This document shows positions 17,976 through 25,900 of a stretch of DNA of 64,000 bases, one piece after another. Origin of the DNA: Fontisphaera persica. GTDB taxonomy: Bacteria > Verrucomicrobiota > Verrucomicrobiia > Limisphaerales > Fontisphaeraceae. Position numbers and translations under genes: made by a program. Numbering within the stretch: the stretch's first letter is position 1; the number at the start of each line of letters is the position of its first letter. The stretch lies in NCBI RefSeq assembly GCF_024832785.1, contig NZ_CP116615.1, forward strand, positions 2,790,001-2,854,000. The letters run 5' to 3'. The notes beneath the pieces were generated by a model that was given only the letters and a program-made list of their open reading frames with translations, did no database searches and was not told the origin of the DNA.

Positions 17976-18812
17976 TCATTTTGATTTGGTTAAAAAAGCC
18001 CGCAAACCGCCCAAATCGTCAGTATTCAGCAAATCCACGCCCGCCGCCTGCAAGGCCGCCCACATCGGCGGGTTGTCGGGTGTTGCCCAAAACCGGAGGC
18101 GCCGTCCCTGTTGATGGGTCCGCTGCACCAGCTCCCGCAACTTCTGGCGCTCCTCCTCCGGCATGTCACCCGTCCCACGCCAGCGGAAATGCAAAATCCA
18201 GTTATCGCTGATTAGCGGCATCAAATGCGGCGAAGGATTGCGCTCCAAATCCGCCAGCCGCCCGTCAATTGCCACCCACCGCCAGGGTTCCGCCGCCACC
18301 CGCGCCGTCGGCCGGTTGCCCGATAAAATCACCGTCACTGCGCCGGGTACAGTGCTGGTGGGGGTAAAATGAGTCAACATGTTGGTGTAGCCCGCCAGAA
18401 GGTTGCGCAGCACCGCATAGGTGGCTTCCGCTTCGGATTTCAGGTCAATCATCAAGGTCACCACCGGCCCCTGCGGATAGACGCGCCCGCCGTTCTGCCG
18501 CACCCGCTCCTGCAAAGGGTCCAGGTACAAGCGTTGCAACGTGCGGTCCGGCCGCGCATCGCGGCGGTCGTGCGCCACCAAAAGCTGGCCCTCCACCAGC
18601 CAAATATCGGCCTCCACGCTGCAAAAACCATGCGCCAGCGCATCAAGCAACGGCCGCTCATGCTCGTAGTCGTTGTGCGCATGAGCCTGCGGAAGCGGTG
18701 ATGGACCAACTGGCGCTGCTGCGTTGGCCCCAGCCACCAGCCAAACGAGCAGGACAACTCCGTAGCGCAGCCGTCCCCGGCTGCGGGTCGGCGCACCGTC
18801 CCGGTGCGCCAT
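17976..18812 (-). CDS. Exported PI-PLC/GDPD-superfamily phosphodiesterase-like protein (AIM6-like)
   Basis: The mature region shows HAHNDYEHERPLLDALAHGF, then SVEADIWL and LLVAHD. This is the metal-binding His/Glu/Asp pattern of the PI-PLC/glycerophosphodiesterase TIM-barrel superfamily, in the subgroup that includes AIM6-like proteins. Residues likely involved are His44, His46, Glu67, Asp69 and His81. It is preceded by a hydrophobic signal segment, GVVLLVWLVAGANAAA. No start codon lies between that segment and the adjacent repeat, so the nearest start is the ATG at 18812 inside the repeat; residues 1-17 would then be repeat-encoded. The frame also remains open through a second repeat up to 19097. 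The start is therefore provisional. The CinA-like gene follows after 4 bases. Confidence 0.75.
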   Translation of the reverse strand: MAHRDGAPTRSRGRLRYGVVLLVWLVAGANAAAPVGPSPLPQAHAHNDYEHERPLLDALAHGFCSVEADIWLVEGQLLVAHDRRDARPDRTLQRLYLDPLQERVRQNGGRVYPQGPVVTLMIDLKSEAEATYAVLRNLLAGYTNMLTHFTPTSTVPGAVTVILSGNRPTARVAAEPWRWVAIDGRLADLERNPSPHLMPLISDNWILHFRWRGTGDMPEEERQKLRELVQRTHQQGRRLRFWATPDNPPMWAALQAAGVDLLNTDDLGGLRAFLTKSK

Positions 18813-18841
18813 CTTTTCCGGCGGCGGGACGCCTGCGCTAC
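18762..18841. repeat. Dispersed palindromic repeat, copy 1 (short 80-bp form)
   Basis: The element begins GTAGCGCAG and ends CTGCGCTAC, an inverted terminal pair. Inside are two perfect stem-loops, GCAGCCG-TCCC-CGGCTGC and GGCGCACC-GTCCC-GGTGCGCC, and one fused, imperfect third stem. Compared with copies 2 and 3 it lacks 24 bases, consistent with loss between two similar stems. It overlaps the 5' end of the phosphodiesterase-like gene. Confidence 0.9.
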
Positions 18842-18935
18842 AACTCAAGCCAAGTGAAGAAAGAACCGCAGGGGACGCCAATCTTCCCACCAGGTTAAAT
18901 CCACAACTGGAACCTGCAAACTGCATGCACTCTTT

Positions 18936-19039
18936 GTAGCGCAGCCGTCCCCGGCTGCGGGTCGGCGCACCGTCCCGGTGCGCCGTCTTTTCCGGCGGCG
19001 AGACGCCGCCTTCACTCGCAGGCGAGACGCCTGCGCTAC
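18936..19039. repeat. Dispersed palindromic repeat, copy 2 (full 104-bp form)
   Basis: It has the same termini as copy 1 (GTAGCGCAG and CTGCGCTAC) but four consecutive stem-loops. The last two are GGCGGCG-AGA-CGCCGCC and GCAGGCG-AGA-CGCCTGC. It lies 57 bases upstream of the RAYT start codon. The 94 bases between copies 1 and 2 contain no recognisable gene. Confidence 0.92.
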
Positions 19040-19096
19040 GACACAAGCGCGGCCCAACGCAAGTTACTTGTTCAAACATTGCTTTGGTGATACTCA

Positions 19097-19756
19097 ATGG
19101 ATGAAACCATTATTAACATGACAGATCAGACGCCGCCAGATCATCTTCTGACTGGCTTTCATTCCCGCAACAGTCTCCCCCATTTGAAACGCGAAGGAGC
19201 AACCTATTTTGTTACCTTCCGCCAAGCTGGCACCCTGCCAAAAGCGGTGCTTATTCGTTTCAAAAAAGAACGTGAGGCAATTCTCCAACGAGCCGTGGCT
19301 GAAAAACGACCGCTCACCTGGCATGAACAAAAAGAACTATTTCAGTGGTATTCCAGCCGCGTGGATCAATACCTTGATTGTGGTTACGGTACCTGCCATC
19401 TGCGGCGCCCTGATGTGGCGGCACTGGTTGCCAAGGCCCTGTGCTATTTCGCCGGCCAGCGCTATCAATTACAGGCGTGGGTCATCATGCCCAATCATGT
19501 TCATGCAGTCGTTCGGCCCATGCCAGGGCACACGTTGAGTCAGATTTTACATAGTTGGAAGTCCTATTCGGCGCATCAAATCAATGCGTTGCTCTCTCTA
19601 AAAGCATCGCCTTTCTGGCAAAAAGAATCGTATGACCACTTGATCCGGGATGAAGACGATTTGCTGCACTGTTATTCTTACACCGTCATGAATCCTGTTA
19701 AAGCAGGCCTTTGCTCCGTGCCCGAAGCCTGGCCTTGGAGCAGCGCCCATGCGTAG
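19097..19756 (+). CDS. REP-associated tyrosine transposase (RAYT, Y1/HUH family)
   Basis: The 219-residue protein belongs to the IS200-like Y1 transposases domesticated as RAYTs. It has the HUH motif in WVIMPNHVHAVVRP (His134, His136) and a candidate catalytic tyrosine in FWQKESYDHLIRDEDD (Tyr179). It also has the family ending YTVMNPVKAGLC...WPWSSA. RAYTs process single-stranded REP hairpins. Here two complete copies of a multi-stem-loop repeat flank the gene (57 bases upstream and overlapping its end) and a third lies nearby, the classic RAYT arrangement. The stop codon TAG (19754-19756) is itself the second to fourth base of the downstream repeat. The gene is visibly less GC-rich than its neighbours, suggesting acquisition. 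Confidence 0.93.
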   Translation: MDETIINMTDQTPPDHLLTGFHSRNSLPHLKREGATYFVTFRQAGTLPKAVLIRFKKEREAILQRAVAEKRPLTWHEQKELFQWYSSRVDQYLDCGYGTCHLRRPDVAALVAKALCYFAGQRYQLQAWVIMPNHVHAVVRPMPGHTLSQILHSWKSYSAHQINALLSLKASPFWQKESYDHLIRDEDDLLHCYSYTVMNPVKAGLCSVPEAWPWSSAHA

Positions 19757-19856
19757 CGCAGCCGTCCCCGGCTGCGGGTTGGCGCACCGTCCCGGTGCGC
19801 CATCTTTTCCGGCGGCGGGACGCCGCCCTCACTCGCAGGCGAGACGCCTGCGCTAC
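19753..19856. repeat. Dispersed palindromic repeat, copy 3 (full 104-bp form)
   Basis: This copy is near-identical to copy 2, with four stem-loops and GTAG...CTAC ends. The left GTAG supplies the TAG stop of the rightward RAYT gene. On the opposite strand, the right end read backward (CTAC becomes GTAG) supplies the TAG stop of the leftward triheme protein gene. The element thus forms the whole boundary between two convergent genes. Confidence 0.93.
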
Positions 19857-22800
19857 GGTTTTGGCCAGAGGGACTGCCAATACCGTTGTTCGATTTCATA
19901 AAAGTTGATTTGCGTGACCGCCGGGTCCAAATCCAGTGGCAATATCCCGTACCGTTTCATTTCGCGTATCCATCCCTGGCGCGGCACATAGCCCGGCATG
20001 TCAAAACGCTTGATTTTGGCCAGGTAATCCTTGCCCGCCTGCGCCATGGCCACCAGCTTCTGCCAGTCCGGGTCTGCCGTCTCTGCAAACACCACCTGCC
20101 CCGCGCGATTGGTGCATATTCCCAACCCGCCCGCCTCCCGCGCCAGCGGCGCCAGGGCGAGGAGGGATTTTTCCGGCCGGCTTAAATTGAACACAATATG
20201 GCGGCTGAACTGCAACCGCGGGTCCTTCAAATCAAACCGCCAGAAGGAAATGCCCAGCTCATCGGACATCGAGCGCGGCAATGTCCGAGGTCCCGTGTGG
20301 CATTCCGTGCAACGGCGTTGGATGACTTCCGCCCCGGCCCGGGTGGCGGGCCACGCGGTGTCGAGATGGATTTGCTCGTTTTCCTGGTAGCCCCCAATCG
20401 AACCCGCCCCCAAGGCCGCATACGTACCCGGATAAACCGCCCCTGACTCAATCCACAACCGCAGCCACTGTTTTTCCTGCGGCGTGGCCTGGACGCCGTA
20501 ATGTGAGCCATCAAGCATCTTCAAGAGCCGGCTCGCGCTCGACCCCAATTCGCGCGGGCGGTAATTGCTGCGGGCCTCGTTGCGGCCGTCCCGGAATAGC
20601 TGCTTCACCGTCAGCGTGAAGTAAGCATGGGAAAACATGGGGCCGTAATCCCCCGTCAAAATGATGCCGCCCGCTCGCGGCCCGCCCCGCGGGGTGGCCG
20701 TGTAATCATGGCAATCCGCACATAAACGATTGAGGATGGGCTGAATGTCCCGCGGAAAATCAAACACCTCCGGCGCACCCGCGATTGGCTCAATGCGGCT
20801 GGGCGTCCGCCGCACGGCCATGAGCGGCCCGGGCGGCAGATAACTTTTGGTGCGTTGCTCATGGCATCCCACACAGCTCACCAGCTCGCCCGGCTGCACG
20901 GTAAGAAAACTCTGCATGCGTTTGACGGCCATGTCGTTCGCGTCCAGCGCCACAAAAAACAACCCGCGCATGGCCGGCAGCTCGACATAAGCCGAACCAT
21001 CCGGCTCGACCGGGACGGTTCCCAAAATGCGCTCCAAGGTGAACGAGCCGCCGTAGGTCAGCGGGTCCATGCCGCCGGTGAAGTTGATGGGCTTGGGCAG
21101 GGTTTCAAGGACGAGGAGTTTTTTGATTTCACCCGGTTTCACTCCCTGCATGTTGCGGCCCTCGTAGATGTTGGCCAGAATCACCCGGCCGGTCGTCTGT
21201 CCCGGGTGCGCCAGGGGCGCAATCACTTTCTCGCGCGGATGGGGCAACAGCGGGCGCGGCTCGTGGAGCCAGTACCCGTCGCGGATGTCACTCTCCGGGA
21301 GCCGATACAAAGGAGTGGCCGCCCCCCGCCCGTTCATGAGCTGGATTTCCGCCCCCGCCGCCACCATGAAAGCGTCTTCAGAAAAAGCCCAGGGGTCGCG
21401 GAAGTCCTGCCGTCCCCGGCTGATGGTGCGCGCCATCCGGGGGTCATCCGGGCCGCCCGCCGGGTCCACCAACGCCACCGCTCCGGCGTGCTCGCGCTGA
21501 CCGTGGCCCGGGGAGAAAATGGCCACCACTTTGGCGCTGTGAGGAATGGGCTTGGCGTCAATCATCACGATGCCCGGCCGTTGATTCCCATAAAAAATCA
21601 TTTGCGCCGTGCCATCGGGATTGGCGGTCCACAAGTGATGATAATCCACCTGCGAGCGGTCCACATACTCCCAGCGCTGATAGAGAATCCGGCCATCCGG
21701 CAGGACCCACGGGGTGTTGTCGTGCTCGTTGTTGGCGGAAATCATGCGGAGGTTGCGGCCGTCGGCGTCGCAGCGATGCAACGTGGCCACCTGGGTCAGC
21801 CAGCAATTCACCCAGCGTTTGGCGCGCGTGCTCACAAACACAATGCCGCCATCCGGCAGCCAGCAAGGCTCAAAGTCATCGTAATTCCCGTCGGTCAACT
21901 GCCGCAGCCCCGTGCCGTCGGCCTGGATGGTGTAGAGATGGTAGTGCTCGCTGTCCCCCTTGCGGTAGGAGAAGAGGATGGTCTTGCCGTCGTAATGCAC
22001 CACCGGGTCGCGCACGCCGCCGCGCGGATCATCAATCAGCCAGCGCACCTCGCCGCGGCGCACATTCAACACGCCCAGCTTGCCCCCCAGCCGATAGGTC
22101 ACCCGCTTGCCGTTGTGGGTGAAGGGATGGCCTTGCTTATACTCCAGCTCACAATCCGCATAATAACTGATGTTCGCATACCAATGGCCGTCATCGCCCA
22201 CCTTGCGCGTGGCAAAAACCACCTCCTCCACTTGCGCCATCGGCCCCGCCAGAAACGCCTCCTTGTCTGGCGGCTCCATGCCCCGGAGCGGCAGCGGGGC
22301 GTTGCGCGGCCCGAGATACACATAATCATAAATAATCCAACTGCCATCGCTCAGGGTGATGGTAATCCGATTCTCGCCCGCCTGCAGCGCCGCCGCCGGC
22401 ACCGGAAACACCAGGGCGGACGCCTGCCCCTCCTGGTGCGGGTCACTCGCCACCCCACGCCCCCGCGGAGCCGTGCGCCGCGCCAGCTCCCGGCCATTCA
22501 CCCCAATCACCACCGTGGAAGGCGTGTGCGCATCGGCCAAACCCAAAATCAGATGCAACGTTTCCACGGGCCGCTGCGGCAGATTGAAAACCATGGTGAA
22601 GGTGTGCGCCCTGCTTCCGGCCCACCGGTCATGATGCGAGGGATGGATATAAGGCCAGTCCTGCAAAGGGCTTTGGCCCACCTTGAACACAATGGGCTGA
22701 GGATACCGGCGGGCATACGCCGGCCATTGCTCGTCGCACAGGCCAAACTCCAGCGCCGAGCCATCCGGCTGGCCCAGTAATATAACGGCTTCTGAAACTG

Positions 22801-22870
22801 CCGCACTGGCGCCCATGGCCGGCAGAGCCAGCCAGGCCCAAATCGCCCACAGCCAGCCTCGCGACCTCAT
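19853..22870 (-). CDS. Exported triheme protein: PL4-like beta domain, TolB-like propeller, HzsA-like region
   Basis: The 1005-residue product has a signal peptide (MRSRGWLWAIWAWLALPAMGASA). Then comes a beta-sandwich segment like domain III of polysaccharide lyase family 4 (ITITLSDGSWIIYDYVYL). A TolB/WD40-like propeller follows (GKTILFSYRKGD, GTGLRQLTDGNYDDFEPCWLPDGGIVFVSTR). A C-terminal region resembles the hydrazine synthase alpha subunit. Three c-type heme motifs are visible: CVGCH (about residue 667), CADCH (about 720) and CTECH (about 855). In Planctomycetes and Verrucomicrobia such HzsA-like proteins are widespread outside anammox bacteria, so hydrazine synthesis is not implied. Its stop codon is formed by repeat copy 3. 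It lies 107 bases downstream of the GH2-like gene, which may be a partner. Confidence 0.85.
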   Translation of the reverse strand: MRSRGWLWAIWAWLALPAMGASAAVSEAVILLGQPDGSALEFGLCDEQWPAYARRYPQPIVFKVGQSPLQDWPYIHPSHHDRWAGSRAHTFTMVFNLPQRPVETLHLILGLADAHTPSTVVIGVNGRELARRTAPRGRGVASDPHQEGQASALVFPVPAAALQAGENRITITLSDGSWIIYDYVYLGPRNAPLPLRGMEPPDKEAFLAGPMAQVEEVVFATRKVGDDGHWYANISYYADCELEYKQGHPFTHNGKRVTYRLGGKLGVLNVRRGEVRWLIDDPRGGVRDPVVHYDGKTILFSYRKGDSEHYHLYTIQADGTGLRQLTDGNYDDFEPCWLPDGGIVFVSTRAKRWVNCWLTQVATLHRCDADGRNLRMISANNEHDNTPWVLPDGRILYQRWEYVDRSQVDYHHLWTANPDGTAQMIFYGNQRPGIVMIDAKPIPHSAKVVAIFSPGHGQREHAGAVALVDPAGGPDDPRMARTISRGRQDFRDPWAFSEDAFMVAAGAEIQLMNGRGAATPLYRLPESDIRDGYWLHEPRPLLPHPREKVIAPLAHPGQTTGRVILANIYEGRNMQGVKPGEIKKLLVLETLPKPINFTGGMDPLTYGGSFTLERILGTVPVEPDGSAYVELPAMRGLFFVALDANDMAVKRMQSFLTVQPGELVSCVGCHEQRTKSYLPPGPLMAVRRTPSRIEPIAGAPEVFDFPRDIQPILNRLCADCHDYTATPRGGPRAGGIILTGDYGPMFSHAYFTLTVKQLFRDGRNEARSNYRPRELGSSASRLLKMLDGSHYGVQATPQEKQWLRLWIESGAVYPGTYAALGAGSIGGYQENEQIHLDTAWPATRAGAEVIQRRCTECHTGPRTLPRSMSDELGISFWRFDLKDPRLQFSRHIVFNLSRPEKSLLALAPLAREAGGLGICTNRAGQVVFAETADPDWQKLVAMAQAGKDYLAKIKRFDMPGYVPRQGWIREMKRYGILPLDLDPAVTQINFYEIEQRYWQSLWPKP

Positions 22871-22977
22871 CTTCCAAGGACAGGTGGTCATTTATCTAGA
22901 CCCTAAACTTCCCGGGCAGCCGCTTCAAGCGGATAGCGTCCCGGCCGCCGGGCGCACTCGCTCCCTCTAGTCTCCCT

Positions 22978-25900
22978 TCACCATCGAAAGAATCGGTAAG
23001 GGTCATCCCATTCCTCCGGCTGGTCAGCATAAAGCCCAACCAGCCAGCGGCGTTGGTTTGGGCCGGCGCCAGGGGGTTGATGAAAACGCTCCAGCAGCGG
23101 CGTGGCCGCTGCGGCGCCCAAGTTGCCCAGCAACCGGGATACCAGGCAATCAAGCCGCCGGCGGGTGCGCTTCAGATTGGTTTGTTTCGTGCCGTCAAAT
23201 TGCCATGGAGCAAGCTGGCAACAAACCACGTTCGCCTTGTCCATGCGCGCCAAAACCCCGTTGCCGTAGATAACTGCCCCCCCGGCCACCAGCGGCAGCT
23301 CGCGCGGATCGCGGTTGTGCACCTCTGCCGGACTGACACCCGCCAGCAGCTCGCGCCAGCCAAACGGTTGGAAATACGCCGCAATATGTTCCCCCATCCG
23401 CAGCTCGAGGTTGAGCCATTTCATAGCGGCCGCATCCGCCGGTTCAAGGCCCAGGGCCAAAACCTGGCCGCCTTCCCGAATGAAGTCAGTGGCTGACGGC
23501 CTGGCCATTATAGAACGTCCGCCGCCCGGGCCAATCACCAAAACCTGGGTCTCGCGCGACAGCCGGCCGTCCCCCAGTTCCGCAGGTTTATAGCCCATGG
23601 CTTCCAGGTAGGCTCTGCCCTCGGGATGCCCGACATACACCAGGGTGCGGCGCGGGCTGGGCCGCCACGCGGCCAGGTAGCGCAAGAGGTTTTGTTTCAG
23701 CGTCTCCGCCGCCGGCTCCGGCGCGGTGCGCCCCGTCACATCTACCTGGCAGAACAAAATCACGCCTGCGCCTTCGCGATATTCCAACAACGGGCTGTAT
23801 TGCAGACCATAACCGCCATCGAGCACCGGAAGGAAATCGCCCAAGGCCGGTTTTTCAATCAACACGGAGGCCACATTGCCACGGTTGCCGCAGCGCCACA
23901 GGCGCGTCACCGGCATCCCGCACCATTGCACAGTGGGTGCGCCGTTGAATTTGGGATTCAGCTCATATTTCAACCGCGGCGGCAGCAGGGTGGCTTCGCC
24001 GCGCCAATCGCGCAGCAGTTCATCCGTCAGCCCCGCCAGCAGGGGATGGTCGGGAATGCGCGCGAACACCTGCCGCAATCCGTACTCGGCCAGCCGAAAA
24101 CCCAGCCGTTGCTCCAAAACCTCGGAGGTCTGCTCAAACACCAGCACTTTAAGCCCCTCGCGCACCCGGCGAAGGTCAGGAGCCGGGCCGTGCAGCGAGA
24201 GCGCCCCTTTGCCGAGGATGAGCAGATCAAACGCCGCCAGATCGGTTTCCGGCTCGATGGTTTGAAAAGCAATGCCCATTCGCCTCAGCCAGGCCGTCGT
24301 TTCACCGGGCGGATCGAACACGGCAACTTTGCCCCGCAGCGTGGCCGCAGCGGGGGTGGGCATGACGTGGAGGGTCAGCGTGTCCGACTGGGTTTCGCCA
24401 TCGCCGAATTGGGCGGTCAGGTGCAGTTCATACCGCCCCGGCGCCAGGTCAGACGGCAACTGCCCGCGCAGCGGGATTCGCTCCTGTTGGCCGGTGGCCA
24501 GGGTGATTTTTCGCGCTCCTTTTTGCGGCCGGGGCAACGCCAGGACCCATTCACATGCAACGGTGGCCGTCTGGCGGCTGTTATTGATGACGATGATTTG
24601 TTTTGCCACCGTTTCCCCCGGCAGGAAATTATGTTCCTTGCTGGTAAAACGCCCCGGGCCGCCGGCCAGATAGGCGAGCCGGGGCCGGTTGTTGCGCAAG
24701 AGCGCTTGCGCCGCCGGTGTGGCCACCCAGTCCGAGCGCTCAAAAGCCAAATCCATCCGCTCATAACGCTGCTCCAGATAATCCGCGCTGAATCCGGGCC
24801 GCTGCAGGTTTTCCCAATCCGTCCTCAACTCCTGCCGGCTTTTGTCCACGCCCGGACGCAATTTCCAGTAATGCCCGTGCTCCCAAGGGGAAATGGCCGA
24901 GACGCCCCAGGTGCGAAAGGCGCGCCAGTTGTCGGTGAGGTATTGGGCCAGTATGGGGTAGTGCTCGTCAAAATCCCGCGAGCCCACCGGATGGGGGTAA
25001 TCCCAGCGATGCCACCCTTTGTCGGCCTGAAACTGCCTGGCCTCCCAGCGCAGGTTGCGTTTTTCCTGTTCGCTAATCTGATAGGCCCGGTCGCCGTAGA
25101 ACTGGGCGTTCCACTCCGCCAGGCAAAATTCCCAGGGCACCACCGCGCTGCCGAACTCGCGTTTGCCCTTGTACCAACCGCGATACATCGTCCAATCCCA
25201 CGTGAACGGCGCGCCGTATTCGCAAAGAAACACCGGTTTGATTCCCTGCGTCGCCCAATGCTCAAACCAATCCGACATTTCCTGAATGGGAACAAAATTG
25301 GGATAAAAATTGACCGCGTGCATCGGGCCAAGGTTGCCCGAGGCGTGATGATAAATAATCCGCTCCGGGTCGAGTCGTTTCACGATGGCCTCGGCGCGCA
25401 GTGCTCGTTGGACATTCCGCTTTGCCCACGCGTCGCGCGCCTCCTGTTTGCCGTCAATCATATCGGGGTTCATGTCCTCGCTGTAGCCGGTGGCATTGTG
25501 GCTCATCGCATACATCACCACCGAGGGATGATTTTGCGCCACGCGCACATACGCCTCTGCCAGACCGGCGTAGCCATTGGTGCGGTCCGCGTCCGCATTC
25601 GGCCACTCGTAATGGCTGAAATGCGGCTGCGTCAGCGCCACCAGCATGCCCACATCATCCGCCGCGCGCAGGATTTCAGCAAAATCGAGATGGGAGCCGG
25701 GCAGACAGTCATAGTTGTGGGTGTAAACAAAATTAATGCCAATACTCTTCAGCCGCTCCAGACTTTCCTTCGCCCCTGCATAGGAGGCCCAGGCGGCGCC
25801 CACTTGCGCGTTGTCCAACGGCACGGCGGCGAGCTGGAGGCGCGTGCCGTTCAAATAAAAGTCCCGCCCCTCGATCCAAAACTCGCGGAAGCCAAAAGTC

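Noticed and set aside
18762-19856. Possible CRISPR array
   Set aside because: There are only three copies, each 80-104 bp, internally palindromic and unevenly spaced around a gene. This fits REP/RAYT elements, not CRISPR repeats with uniform spacers.
20855-22780. A 641-codon open frame opposite the triheme protein gene
   Set aside because: The minus-strand gene has signal peptide, propeller repeats and heme motifs; the antisense frame has none.
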